Positions 34,600 through 43,244 of a stretch of 64,000 nt of DNA are shown here, one piece after another. The notes below the pieces were generated by a model, which ran no database searches, was not told the origin of the DNA, and saw only the letters and a list, made by a program, of their open reading frames with translations. The position numbers and the translations under genes were made by a program. The stretch's first letter is position 1. Each line of letters opens with the position of its first letter. Source of the DNA: Nitrobacter hamburgensis X14 (GTDB lineage Bacteria; Pseudomonadota; Alphaproteobacteria; Rhizobiales; Xanthobacteraceae); NCBI RefSeq assembly GCF_000013885.1, contig NC_007964.1, positions 310,001-374,000 of the forward strand, given 5' to 3'.

Positions 34600-34912
34600 A
34601 CAGGCGCGGCGTATAGCCGTACTGCGCAAGGCGTTTGTGGCAGCGGTCGATCTCTTCAGTGGTGAATAGTGGATGCCACTTCGAGTTTTCTGCAACTATT
34701 GCTTCCACTGTGAGGTCAAGCCGTTCCCGCTCGTACAATGCCGTATATCCATCCGATACCTTCGGCGAGTTGATAAGAAATTTTGCCGTTTCAAGGCCGC
34801 CGCGGTCTGTGAGCATCTGTATGAATATCGTGGCGTGATACTTAGCCTCATCCTTCGCGCGTTTGTATGCGTTGAAAAGCTCCACTTGAAATTCTTGCTT
34901 GAGTACGTCCAC
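34586..34912 (-). CDS. Widespread small hypothetical (RGGLETAK..LIN..KVSDGYTALYER)
   Basis: A 108-residue protein with the conserved core GGLETAKFLINSPKVSDGYTAL, then RLDLTVEAIV and LFTTEEIDRCHKRLAQYGY. Homologues, as I remember, are scattered over many phyla, frequently near mobile genes, and remain uncharacterised. It is oriented against the structural operon and overlaps the tail gene's end by 14 bases, so it is a moron-type insertion. Confidence 0.85.
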   Translation of the reverse strand: MDVLKQEFQVELFNAYKRAKDEAKYHATIFIQMLTDRGGLETAKFLINSPKVSDGYTALYERERLDLTVEAIVAENSKWHPLFTTEEIDRCHKRLAQYGYTPRLSKSS

Positions 34913-34923
34913 GGCTGTCTCCC

Positions 34924-34951
34924 GTTACAAAGCCTATTGCCTCCGTACCAT
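34924..34951 (+). promoter_or_regulatory. Bipartite motif GTTACAAAGC-N11-GTACCAT, copy 2
   Basis: Identical blocks and spacing to 31631-31658; seven bases later the fibre gene starts. The intervening 11 bases differ between the copies apart from their last CC, which argues for a functional two-part site rather than a recent duplication. A third GTTACAAAG is on the minus strand at 39770-39778, before the start of another gene. Confidence 0.6.
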
Positions 34952-34958
34952 GTGAGGC

Positions 34959-36329
34959 ATGCTACACGCTATTGCTTCCGCGTTCATCGGCGTCGCCACG
35001 TTTATCAGCTCCCTTTTCGGTGCTGCTCCCGCAACAGGCCCGAGCCTAGGCGCCGCGCTCCCCTCCGGAACGGCCGTCTTTGAGACTTCGCTGCAGAGCC
35101 GCATAAGCTCGACCGACACCAGCCTGACGCTCGTGTCCAACAGCGTGCGCGGCGGCTCTGCGCTTTCCGGCTACAACTGCTTTACGGTCGACGAAGGGCG
35201 CACCGACGCGGAGTACGTCTGCGGCACCATTTCGGGCACCAGCGTCACCAGCCTGACGCGCGGCATCGACCCGGCGACCGGCACGAGCACCAACAGCACG
35301 TTGAAGTTCGCGCACCGCGTCGGTTCTGACGTTAAAATTACCGACTTCCCTCTGCTGCAGATATTGCGCAACCAGGCCAACGGCGCGGACGCCTATGAGC
35401 ATGCGCTGACGTACGCGGCCGGCGTGACGCCTGCCAATACCGGCGACTTGACCGACAAGGAGTACGTGGACGGGGTCGCCTTCAGCGGCGCGGGCGTCAT
35501 TGACGCTTCGACTATAGCCAAAGGCGTTGTTGAGCTTGCGACGGGCGCCGAGGCCGCAGCATCGACCGCAAGCGGCGGGTCTGGTCCGCTCGCGCTACCG
35601 GCCTCCCTCGCTACATCGACCTACAACAGCGCCACAGCGGGCAACGTCGTACCTGTGACCGACGCCGCGACCAAGGCGATAGACCAGAACTTCCTCCCCG
35701 CCACCACGACGAAGGTGTTCCAATTCGCCAGCTCGACCTACATCGGCTTCTTCCCGGCATATACGATCGGCAAGAATTCCCAGATATTCACCTCGACCGG
35801 TACTTCGACGTTTGCTGTCCCTAGCGGCATAACGAAGGTGCAAGTGCAGGTGCAGGGCGCGGGGGGCGGCTCCGACCTCGCCGGGAGCGGCGCGGGCGGC
35901 ACGTGCATCAAGACCGTCGACGTGAGCGCAACGACCTCAGTGCAGGTGTTCGTCGGCGCCGGAGGCGCCGCGGGCACTAGCGGCGGTACCGGAACAGCCG
36001 GCGGATGGTCGACGTTTGGGACCAACGGATTCTATTGTTCGGCCAATGGCGGCTCTGGCAGCGGCACTGCTTCGAGCCCTGGATCAGGAGGAGCGGCGAC
36101 CAGCGGCGATCTCAACATCACGGGGCAGGCAGGTTCGCCCGTTTTTGATGGAGCCACCGCTCGGGGCGGCGATGGCGGCAGTTCCATGCTCGGATTTGGC
36201 GGGCGAGGCGTGGCGGCGACAAGCGGAGCAAATCCTGGCACGGGCTACGGCAGCGGCGCGGGCGGCGCCAACGCAGGCAACACGGGCGGCACTTCGGGCG
36301 GCAACGGCATCGTTATCGTGCGCTGGTAA
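34959..36329 (+). CDS. Glycine-rich tail fibre-like protein
   Basis: A 456-residue protein. Residues 1-25 are a hydrophobic segment (ASAFIGVATFISSLFGAA). A following domain (SSTDTSLTLVSN, CGTISGTSVTSLTRGIDPATGT) resembles phage baseplate or fibre attachment repeats. The C-terminal 170 residues are a Gly/Ser/Ala-rich repeat of the GGxGG type (VQVQGAGGG, GAGGAAGTSGGTG) ending GNGIVIVRW, the glycine-rich receptor-recognition tip known in many fibres. It would bind the host surface. Confidence 0.7.
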   Translation: MLHAIASAFIGVATFISSLFGAAPATGPSLGAALPSGTAVFETSLQSRISSTDTSLTLVSNSVRGGSALSGYNCFTVDEGRTDAEYVCGTISGTSVTSLTRGIDPATGTSTNSTLKFAHRVGSDVKITDFPLLQILRNQANGADAYEHALTYAAGVTPANTGDLTDKEYVDGVAFSGAGVIDASTIAKGVVELATGAEAAASTASGGSGPLALPASLATSTYNSATAGNVVPVTDAATKAIDQNFLPATTTKVFQFASSTYIGFFPAYTIGKNSQIFTSTGTSTFAVPSGITKVQVQVQGAGGGSDLAGSGAGGTCIKTVDVSATTSVQVFVGAGGAAGTSGGTGTAGGWSTFGTNGFYCSANGGSGSGTASSPGSGGAATSGDLNITGQAGSPVFDGATARGGDGGSSMLGFGGRGVAATSGANPGTGYGSGAGGANAGNTGGTSGGNGIVIVRW

Positions 36330-36335
36330 TTTCTT

Positions 36336-37844
36336 ATGCCGACCGCAACCCCTTACAAAAATCCTGATGAAGCTAGCGCAGGACTTGGCGCCGCCTTCGC
36401 GCCTACAAATGATGCGCAAAAGGCCGCGATAGCGAGTGCCGCGGCTATGGTGCCTGGGCAGAATCCCGTCGTATCGCCCATCCAGCGCACGATCGATCCG
36501 GGCGCGGACGCCGCGACCAAATATCTCGACACCTTTCAAGCGCCCGAGACGGCCGACCAGATTGCGGAGCGCTTGCGCCAAGGCTCCCAAGGCTCCATCG
36601 ACGCCATCAACAAGGTCTATGACGACCAGGTAAACGCCAACAACGTAGTAGGCCAAGAGCGCTTGGCGCAGGACAACGCGATATCCGTCCTCTCAGGCCT
36701 TACCGGGTCGACCGAAGCGGGCCGTACGCGCGGGGCGGTGTTGGACAAGAACGACAAGGAGACGCAGGCCATCAACAACGAGCGCCTATTGAAGCTGCAG
36801 TCGCTCTACAGCCAGATATCGCAGCAGGCTATAGACCAGGCGCAGCAGCAGCGCGAGGACGCGACGAAGAGCGCCAACGACATAGTGACGCGGCGCAAGG
36901 ACGCGCAGGCCCAGACGCTCGATACGCTCAAATCCATCGCGGCCGGGGGCTTGGTCGACTTCGACAGCTTCAAGAGCAGCCCGCAGAACGCTCAGGTGTA
37001 CCAGCACGCACTGGACGCCGTGGGAGGCTCTGAGCAGGCGTTGCGCGGCCTCTTCGCGGTCAACCGCCCGCAGGATCAGCTTGTCGGCACGCCCACCCGC
37101 GTCGGCGACCATTTCATACAGGCGTACCAGAACCCGATCACCGGCAAGGTCAGCTATGACAAGGTGGAGGTGCCGGGCGGCTTGCCGGCCCAGTACAACA
37201 ATTTCCAGAAAATAGGTGATAGCATCGTCGCTATTCCCGATGGCTGGGACGGCGACACCAGCAAGCTCAAGGTTATAGCGGGCGGCTCCTCAGACGGCAG
37301 CAGCGGCGCCCCTGGCGACAACCCGCAGCTCTATGCAGGGCTCAGCACTAAGACCGCCACCGCGGTGCGCGCGCAAGTCGCGGCGTTCAAGACTGAGCCT
37401 CTCGTGCAGAACTTCGGCATTATCCAGGAGGGCCGCAACTTTGCAGGCTCGCTTTCCAACACGACGAAGAACCCGGCCGATGACCAAGGCCTCATCTACG
37501 CGCTCGCAAAGGCGCTCGACCCGGGCTCCGTCGTCCGCGAAGGAGAATACGCGACCGCGCAGAAGTACTCGCAGTCGTGGATTAACGCCTACGGCAAGGG
37601 CGTGAGCCAGGCGATTATGGGAACGGGTTTCCTCTCCGAGCAGGCACGCCGCAACATCAAGGACACCATCGAGGCGCGCTACAAGGCCTCGCTCCAGTCA
37701 TACACGCACTTGGAAGGACAGTATCAGACGGGCATCAACAACCTCACCGGCCGCGACGATGGCGCGAAGTTCGTCCGCGATTACCAGACATCGAGCGACA
37801 GCTCCGGCGGCTCCGACTCGGACCCGCTCGGGCTCGGAATCTAA
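36336..37844 (+). CDS. Putative internal/ejection virion protein 1
   Basis: A 502-residue, mostly helical protein rich in Ala, Gln and Asp (LYSQISQQAIDQAQQQREDATKS), with an extended beta middle and a helical C-terminus. No catalytic motif. Its place after tail genes and before another long Ala-rich protein is that of podovirus ejection proteins, which leave the capsid with DNA. It starts seven bases after the fibre stop. Confidence 0.5.
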   Translation: MPTATPYKNPDEASAGLGAAFAPTNDAQKAAIASAAAMVPGQNPVVSPIQRTIDPGADAATKYLDTFQAPETADQIAERLRQGSQGSIDAINKVYDDQVNANNVVGQERLAQDNAISVLSGLTGSTEAGRTRGAVLDKNDKETQAINNERLLKLQSLYSQISQQAIDQAQQQREDATKSANDIVTRRKDAQAQTLDTLKSIAAGGLVDFDSFKSSPQNAQVYQHALDAVGGSEQALRGLFAVNRPQDQLVGTPTRVGDHFIQAYQNPITGKVSYDKVEVPGGLPAQYNNFQKIGDSIVAIPDGWDGDTSKLKVIAGGSSDGSSGAPGDNPQLYAGLSTKTATAVRAQVAAFKTEPLVQNFGIIQEGRNFAGSLSNTTKNPADDQGLIYALAKALDPGSVVREGEYATAQKYSQSWINAYGKGVSQAIMGTGFLSEQARRNIKDTIEARYKASLQSYTHLEGQYQTGINNLTGRDDGAKFVRDYQTSSDSSGGSDSDPLGLGI

Positions 37845-37847
37845 CGT

Positions 37848-39305
37848 ATGCCAACGACTCAAGCACAACCGCAGCCCAGCGCAAAGTTATCGGCCGACCA
37901 GTTCGCCCAGTCTATCAAGGCGAAGTATCCGCAGTACGCGAGCGTGGACAACGCGACCCTGACGCAGAAGATGCTCGCCAAGTATCCGCAGTATGCCGAC
38001 AAGGTGGACACGGCCCCAGCTCAGAAGCCCGGAATCCTGCCGCGCATCGCCAGCGATGTGAGCCAATCTTTCAATGAGCGCAGCCAAAACGTGGCGCAGT
38101 CCAAAGCCGATGTGCAGAGCGGCAAGCAGGGACTCTTCCACGGCCTCTTGCAGTCCGCCGGCCAGGCTGCCGGCCTGGTAGGCGACACGCTATTCGCAGC
38201 CGGCAAGGAAGCGGTGCGCTCAGTGGCGCCGAGTGCGATACCGGCTGTAAAAGGCGTGCTCACCTCGATTGCTTCCAGCAAGCCCGTGCAGGATATTGCG
38301 AAGGCCGGCGGCGACTTCGCGGCAAAGCATCCGGTGATCGCCAAGGACGCGGCGGCGATCGGCAATATCGCGAGCATCCTCCCCATAGGGAAGATCGGCC
38401 AGGTTGCGGCAAAGGGCGCGCAAGTAGGGCTGAAGGCGGCTGGGACCGCCGCGGCCAAGACAGGCGAGCGCGTAATAGCCTCCCAAGCCGCCAAAACGGC
38501 CTCTAGGACGACCGAAACTGCGTTCCGTGACGCATTGGACATCTCGCGCCCGAAGATGACCTCCAAGCTCGAACAGCAGGCTTTCAACGAGGGGCGGGTC
38601 GGCAAGCAGGGGATATTCAAGCCCGCGGCGGTCGCGCCGTCAGCGCAGGAGACCCGCGTGGCCGAAGCGCTTCAGCCGCTTGTCGAAGAGGGTCGGGTAT
38701 CCCCCAAATTTGCGCCCGCGAAGAACCGCGAGGAGATCAACATCGAGGTGAGCCGCATCAACCACGAGGTAGAGCAGCACGCGCACGACCCGCGCTTCAA
38801 CCAGCCGTTCAATGAGACTCAGCTGCGCACGCGCCTCAAGGCCGCGAAGAATGACCTGAGCATCGTGTTTGCTTCGGACCCGACCATCGAGCGCACGTAC
38901 GATGCGGTTGCGGACGCGCTCGTGAAGAGCGTCGGCAAGAAAAACATCGCGGGCCTCTTTGCCGCCCGCAAGTCGTTCGACGGCATCCCCGCGGTCAAGA
39001 AGCTCCTCGACGGTCTCAAGGGCGCCGACGGCGAGAATCTGCGGCGCGAGGTGGTGCTGACCGTGCGCGGCGCGGCCAACGACCTCATCGGCGATTATCT
39101 GCCGGTCTACAAGGACGCGATGCGGCGTGAGACGAGCCTGTTGCGCGCATCGGAGAATATAGGAACTAAGATACGCGGCATCACCCAAGAGGGCCGCGCC
39201 ATGTCATTTTTGAAAACGCCGAAAGGCAAACTGCTCAAGCAGGCAGCGATAGGCGCAGGCGTTGCTGGCGGGGCGATATCAGGCGGGGAAGCTATCCTTC
39301 GGTAG
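37848..39305 (+). CDS. Putative internal/ejection virion protein 2
   Basis: A 485-residue protein. The N-terminus has a near-repeat (SIKAKYPQYASVDNATLTQKM, then LAKYPQYADKVD). The middle has amphipathic and hydrophobic helices (IGNIASILPIGKIGQVAAKGA), then long charged helices, and the C-terminus ends with a Gly/Ala helix (QAAIGAGVAGGAISGGEAIL). This fits a membrane-penetrating ejection protein. Inference only. Confidence 0.5.
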   Translation: MPTTQAQPQPSAKLSADQFAQSIKAKYPQYASVDNATLTQKMLAKYPQYADKVDTAPAQKPGILPRIASDVSQSFNERSQNVAQSKADVQSGKQGLFHGLLQSAGQAAGLVGDTLFAAGKEAVRSVAPSAIPAVKGVLTSIASSKPVQDIAKAGGDFAAKHPVIAKDAAAIGNIASILPIGKIGQVAAKGAQVGLKAAGTAAAKTGERVIASQAAKTASRTTETAFRDALDISRPKMTSKLEQQAFNEGRVGKQGIFKPAAVAPSAQETRVAEALQPLVEEGRVSPKFAPAKNREEINIEVSRINHEVEQHAHDPRFNQPFNETQLRTRLKAAKNDLSIVFASDPTIERTYDAVADALVKSVGKKNIAGLFAARKSFDGIPAVKKLLDGLKGADGENLRREVVLTVRGAANDLIGDYLPVYKDAMRRETSLLRASENIGTKIRGITQEGRAMSFLKTPKGKLLKQAAIGAGVAGGAISGGEAILR

Positions 39306-39416
39306 AAGGAAGCGGCCAACGAGAGAGGACAGGACGAGCACAAGCATTACGACAGGATGAAAAAGGCCCACCAGGAAGGCGAGGACGCTGACGACCAATA
39401 GGGCAAGCCAGAACAT
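39279..39416 (-). CDS. Small two-span membrane protein
   Basis: A 45-residue protein starting MFWLALLVVSVLAFLVG, with a second hydrophobic stretch (VVMLVLVLSSLVG). TATACT ends seven bases before its ATG and there is no Shine-Dalgarno, so a leaderless message is possible. A holin-like role can be imagined but nothing proves it. Confidence 0.5.
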   Translation of the reverse strand: MFWLALLVVSVLAFLVGLFHPVVMLVLVLSSLVGRFLLPKDSFPA

Positions 39417-39448
39417 GACGGGTAGTATAACATATGGACCGATTCTTG

Positions 39449-39748
39449 TCAGGCTAAGGGGTTGGAATAACCAAACGTCCGCATCCACCAGCTCGAATCC
39501 ACTGTTCTTCCGGCAAGCCGACTAATTTTGTACTGAAGAGTGTGGTCGAGAAATCTCGCTTCCGTAAGCAAGTCGTCAACTTCCTTACGGGGGACGCGAC
39601 GCGCTTCGGCGAGTTCTATTGAAGCTGTGATTCGACTTATTTTGGTGAGAAGCGCGTCACGAATTGCCGTTTCCAATGCTTTCATCGATTCGTGCTCAGA
39701 TAGTCGACGCAGGCTGCATTTTTCTTCTAGTTCTTGTACCGAAGCCAT
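39449..39748 (-). CDS. Hypothetical helical protein
   Basis: A 99-residue protein (MASVQELEEKCSLRRL...), helical and charged, ending in WWMRTFGYSNPLA. GTTACAAAGG lies 21-30 bases before the ATG on its strand, echoing the first block of the bipartite motif. Unknown function. Confidence 0.5.
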   Translation of the reverse strand: MASVQELEEKCSLRRLSEHESMKALETAIRDALLTKISRITASIELAEARRVPRKEVDDLLTEARFLDHTLQYKISRLAGRTVDSSWWMRTFGYSNPLA

Positions 39749-39821
39749 TATCCCCATCCTTGCCTGAGCCTTTGTAACGCCGCATGCTACACTGGGCGCA
39801 TTACAAGTTCACTCTAATATC

Positions 39822-40184
39822 ATGCTTCAAGTAGCAACCTTTTTAGTCCCCGCAGAGCAGGATAAGGCCAACGAGTTTTTGAAGGCCCACAAGCCGGTCG
39901 GCAATATCAATTTCAACAAGGACACCATCGTCGTGTTTTACGAGGACGATCCCGCAGCGGACATCGTCGAGCTGTTGGAGAGCGTTGGCAACGCCAAATT
40001 CCAGCAGGGGATCGCGCTCCACATGCTCAAGCGCGACATCGCGGGCCTCAATCCCGTCCACAACAAGGGCAAGTACGAAGAGCTTGATAATGCCATCCGC
40101 GCCACGCAGGAAGCGATGGACGACCAGGATGCCAAGGCCGACTACCTCAAGGGGCTCATCGAGGAGAAGCGGGCCGCCAAATAG
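39822..40184 (+). CDS. Hypothetical protein before the small terminase
   Basis: A 120-residue protein. The N-terminal half is alpha/beta (FLVPAEQDKANEFLKAHKPV, TIVVFYEDD), the C-terminal half a long coiled coil (NAIRATQEAMDDQDAKADYLKGLIEEK). A TACACT box is 33 bases upstream. It ends three bases before the next gene. Confidence 0.6.
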   Translation: MLQVATFLVPAEQDKANEFLKAHKPVGNINFNKDTIVVFYEDDPAADIVELLESVGNAKFQQGIALHMLKRDIAGLNPVHNKGKYEELDNAIRATQEAMDDQDAKADYLKGLIEEKRAAK

Positions 40185-40186
40185 GT

Positions 40187-40573
40187 ATGGCCAGGGGCAC
40201 GAAGGAAAACCCGACCCTCAAGCAGCAGCGGGCCATCCAGCTGCTCTATACCGAGGTGACGCGGCCCACGGGCAAATCAATCGTGCAGATACTTAAGGAT
40301 GCCGGGTACGCCGAGGAGAGCGCGCGCCAGTGGACCAACATCATGGCGGGCCTGCGCCCCCACCTGAAGCCCGCCCTGGACTGGATGGAAATCCACCGCC
40401 AGAAGGTCATGGCCAAGATGGACGAGCACCTCGAGTACGCGACGTACGACGAGCTGCGCAAGTCGCTCGCCAGCCTTACTGAGGCTATCCAGCTGCTCGG
40501 AGGCAAACCGACGGCGAACATCGCCATCAGCGCCGAGGTGCGGCATCGTATTGATGAGCTAATTGAAGACTGA
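40187..40573 (+). CDS. Phage terminase small-subunit-like protein
   Basis: A 128-residue protein. The N-terminal part QQRAIQLLYTEVTRPTGKSIVQILKDAGYAEESARQWTNIM is a helix-turn-helix as in small terminases that recognise packaging sites. A long helix and an oligomerisation-like C-terminus (LASLTEAIQLLGGKPT) follow. The ORF beginning two bases later, where a large terminase would be expected, is cut after 17 residues by the IS21 element. Confidence 0.62.
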   Translation: MARGTKENPTLKQQRAIQLLYTEVTRPTGKSIVQILKDAGYAEESARQWTNIMAGLRPHLKPALDWMEIHRQKVMAKMDEHLEYATYDELRKSLASLTEAIQLLGGKPTANIAISAEVRHRIDELIED

Positions 40574-40575
40574 TT

Positions 40576-40627
40576 ATGACCGAATACCAACGCGCCCTCT
40601 GGAATCAGTACTGTTATTCGGCCTGCA
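40576..40627 (+). pseudogene. Truncated ORF at IS21 junction, possible terL start
   Basis: MTEYQRALWNQYCYSAC is read before IS21 sequence takes over; the frame then stops at 40668. The position right after a small terminase and the MTxYxRALW beginning are compatible with a large-terminase N-terminus, but 17 residues cannot prove it. Confidence 0.3.
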
Positions 40628-40725
40628 ATATTGACCCCCTGAGCCGGGGGATCGGCGTCCAAAATTGACCCCCGATAGGTTGGTCTGTTGCGCTGCCTGC
40701 TTTGGAACGAAGCAGGTGGTTGGGG

Positions 40726-42225
40726 ATGCTGATCGTGGAGACGATTGCGCGGATACGCCGCGAGCACTTCATCAAGGGCAAGACGATCAAGGAGATCGCA
40801 CGCGACCTGAAGGTGTCGCGGAACACGGTCCGCAAGGTGTTGCGGTCTGGGGAGACCTCATTCGAGTACGAACGTGCGGTGCAGCCGCGGCCGAAGCTGG
40901 GGCGATGGGCCGCTGATCTCGACGGATTGCTGGCGTCGAACGCGGCGAAGTCCGCTCGCGAACAGCTGACGCTGATCCGGGTCTTCGAAGAGCTTCGCGG
41001 GCGCGGCTATGACGGCGGCTACGATGCTGTGCGACGTTACGCCAGACGGTGGAGCCAGGAGCGCGGACAATCGACGGCGGCGGCCTATGTCCCGCTGAGC
41101 TTTGCACCGGGAGAAGCCTACCAGTTCGACTGGAGCCATGAGGTTGTCCTGCTGCATGGCGTGACGGTGATCGTGAAGGTCGCTCATGTCCGGCTCTGTC
41201 ACAGCCGGATGCTGTTCGCTCGCGCCTATCCACGCGAGACGCAGGAGATGGTGTTCGACGCCCACGACCGGGCCTTCGCTCTGTTCAAGGGCACCTGCGG
41301 CCGCGGCATCTACGACAATATGAAGACCGCGGTGGAGACGATCTTCGTCGGCAAAGGGCGTCTCTACAATCGCCGCTTCATGCAGATGTGCAGCCATTAC
41401 CTGGTCGATCCGGTCGCCTGCACGCCGGCCTCAGGCTGGGAGAAGGGCCAGGTTGAGAACCAGGTTGGGCTGGTCCGGGAGCGCTTCTTCACGCCGCGGC
41501 TGCGGTTCAAAACCCTCGACGAGTTGAACGCCTGGCTGCTGGATAAGTGCATCGCCTACGCCAAGGCGCACCGTCATCCGGAACTGACCGAACAGACGGT
41601 CTGGGAAGTGTTCGAAGCCGAGCGGCCGAAGCTCGTTCCCTATGCCGGCCGGTTCGATGGATTCCATGCCGTGCCGGCATCCGTCTCGAAGACCTGCCTG
41701 GTGCGCTTCGACAACAACAAATACTCGGTTACGGCCAACGCCGTCGGGCGGCCCGTCGAAGTGCAAGCTTATGCCGACCGCATCGTGATCCGCCAGGACG
41801 GACGCATCGTCGCCGAGCATCCGCGTTCATTCGGCCGCGGCGAGACGACCTACGATCCCTGGCATTATGTGCCGGTGCTGGCTCGCAAACCCGGCGCGTT
41901 GCGCAACGGCGCCCCGTTCAAGGACTGGGTGCTGCCGGCCGCGATCGAGCGTGTGCGGCGCAAGCTCGCCGGTGCCGACGATGGCAATCGGCAGATGGTC
42001 GACATCCTCAACGCGGTGCTGACCGACGGACTGCCGGCAGTCGAGGCCGCCTGTGCCGAGGCGATCGCCCACAGTGTCCATTCCGCCGATGTCGTTCTCA
42101 ACATCCTCGCCCGCCAGCGTGAGCCGGCGCCACCAGCCAACATCCTCACCCCGGCGGCGCTGACCTTGCGCCATGCGCCGATCGCTGACTGTGCCCGTTA
42201 CGACAACCTCAGGAGACCGGTCTGA
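40726..42225 (+). CDS. istA: IS21 transposase IstA
   Basis: A 499-residue DDE recombinase. An N-terminal helix-turn-helix (GKTIKEIARDLKVSRNTVRKVLR) is followed by a catalytic core with AYQFDWSHEVV (Asp), GIYDNMKTAV (Asp) and SGWEKGQVENQVG (Glu). The start MLIVETIARIRREH is chosen because the preceding eight residues lack a ribosome site. Its stop overlaps the istB start. Confidence 0.95.
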   Translation: MLIVETIARIRREHFIKGKTIKEIARDLKVSRNTVRKVLRSGETSFEYERAVQPRPKLGRWAADLDGLLASNAAKSAREQLTLIRVFEELRGRGYDGGYDAVRRYARRWSQERGQSTAAAYVPLSFAPGEAYQFDWSHEVVLLHGVTVIVKVAHVRLCHSRMLFARAYPRETQEMVFDAHDRAFALFKGTCGRGIYDNMKTAVETIFVGKGRLYNRRFMQMCSHYLVDPVACTPASGWEKGQVENQVGLVRERFFTPRLRFKTLDELNAWLLDKCIAYAKAHRHPELTEQTVWEVFEAERPKLVPYAGRFDGFHAVPASVSKTCLVRFDNNKYSVTANAVGRPVEVQAYADRIVIRQDGRIVAEHPRSFGRGETTYDPWHYVPVLARKPGALRNGAPFKDWVLPAAIERVRRKLAGADDGNRQMVDILNAVLTDGLPAVEAACAEAIAHSVHSADVVLNILARQREPAPPANILTPAALTLRHAPIADCARYDNLRRPV

Positions 42226-43088
42226 TGGAACGCACTCAACTCTTCGACCTCATGAGCGAACTCAAGCTCTATGGCATGAAGGCCGCCTTCGACGAGATCA
42301 TGGCGACCGCCGTCAAGCGCCAGCACGAACCGCAACGCATTGTCGGCGACCTGCTCAATGCCGAGATCAACGAGAAGCAGGCGCGTTCGATCAAATACCA
42401 GCTCACTATCGCCAAGCTGCCGCTCGCCAAGGATCTCGATGGCTTCCAGTTCGAGGGCACCCCTATCAACCAGACGCTGGTCAATGATCTCGCCGGCGGT
42501 GGCTTCATCGCCCAGCAACGCAATGCCGTTCTGGTCGGCGGTACAGGCACCGGCAAGACCCATCTGGCTATCGCCATCGCCCGAAGCTGCATTCGATCCG
42601 GTGCCCGCGGGCGCTTCTACAACGTCGTCGACCTCGTCAATCGTCTCGAGATCGAGACCCGCAACGGACGGCAGGGTCGTATCGCCGAGCATCTGACCCG
42701 AATGGACTTCATCGTCCTCGACGAACTCGGCTACCTGCCATTTGCCCAATCCGGCGGACAACTTCTGTTCCATCTCGTCAGCCGGCTCTACGAGCGCACT
42801 TCCATCGTCGTCACCACCAATCTCGCCTTCGGCGAATGGCCCAGCGTGTTCGGCGACGCCAAGATGACCACCGCGCTGCTCGATCGTCTGACCCACCACT
42901 GCGACATCGTCGAAACCGGCAACGACAGCTGGCGCTTCAAAAGCCGCGACGATGATCAAACAACCCGCGCTCGGTCCGTCTCCGCAATCCCGGCCAGCTC
43001 CGACGGACCGAGCGCTACCGCTAAATCCCGTCGATCAAAGGGGTCAAATTTGGACGCCGATACGGGGTCAAACTTCGGCGCCGATTGA
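42225..43088 (+). CDS. istB: IS21 helper ATPase IstB
   Basis: A 287-residue DnaA-like AAA+ ATPase that assists IstA and captures targets. Walker A is GGTGTGKTHLAIAIA, Walker B IVLDELGYLPF; sensor region IVVTTNLAFGEWPSVFGD. It begins at the last base of istA's stop (TGATG). The C-terminal 40 residues run into the terminal repeats of the element, so the native length may be slightly shorter. Confidence 0.95.
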   Translation: MERTQLFDLMSELKLYGMKAAFDEIMATAVKRQHEPQRIVGDLLNAEINEKQARSIKYQLTIAKLPLAKDLDGFQFEGTPINQTLVNDLAGGGFIAQQRNAVLVGGTGTGKTHLAIAIARSCIRSGARGRFYNVVDLVNRLEIETRNGRQGRIAEHLTRMDFIVLDELGYLPFAQSGGQLLFHLVSRLYERTSIVVTTNLAFGEWPSVFGDAKMTTALLDRLTHHCDIVETGNDSWRFKSRDDDQTTRARSVSAIPASSDGPSATAKSRRSKGSNLDADTGSNFGAD

Positions 43089-43092
43089 CACA

Positions 43093-43243
43093 TGCACGCG
43101 CCCGAGCAATAGTACTTGACCCACGGCGGCAGCTTGTTCGGACACTTCAGGCAGGTGCGGCGCGTCGTGTTAGATGCGGACGGCTCTGCTTCAAGTTTGT
43201 CTTTGAGGAACTCCGGCCGATACTGTTTCGGATCAATCGCCAT
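43093..43243 (-). pseudogene. Zinc-ribbon protein cut by IS21
   Basis: MAIDPKQYRPEFLKDKLEAE... with CLKCPNKLPPWVKYYCSGAC, a four-Cys zinc motif. IS21 interrupts it after the last Cys. If the IS is removed with one TGCA copy, the frame would continue only 13 codons to a stop next to the small terminase, so the loss may be minor. It is the last gene of the minus-strand recombination operon, one base after NinB. Confidence 0.65.
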
Positions 43244-43244
43244 A

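Larger units (their letters stand above)
40624..43096 (+). mobile_element. IS21-family insertion sequence
   Basis: istA and istB form the classic pair. Both ends carry repeated blocks of the kind TTGACCCC and ATCGGCGTCC: left at 40631-40672, right (reverse complement) at 43040-43080. Two boundary readings exist. With TG...CA ends (40624-43090) the flanks do not match. With ends at 40628 and 43092, both flanks are TGCA, a possible 4-bp target duplication. Flanking genes on both sides are cut. Confidence 0.9.

Noticed and set aside
33331..34695. 454-codon minus-strand frame inside the large tail protein gene
   Set aside because: Val/Ala/Arg-rich shadow of a Gly/Asp/Thr-rich gene; the plus-strand frame has start, ribosome context and neighbours.
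35840..36329. Gly-rich DNA as tandem repeat or CRISPR-like array
   Set aside because: It encodes the glycine-rich fibre tip; no regular repeat-spacer structure. No CRISPR array was seen anywhere in the window.
36336..39305. The two long virion proteins as portal or capsid
   Set aside because: Their helical, Ala/Gln-rich composition and lack of portal or HK97-fold landmarks fit ejection proteins better.
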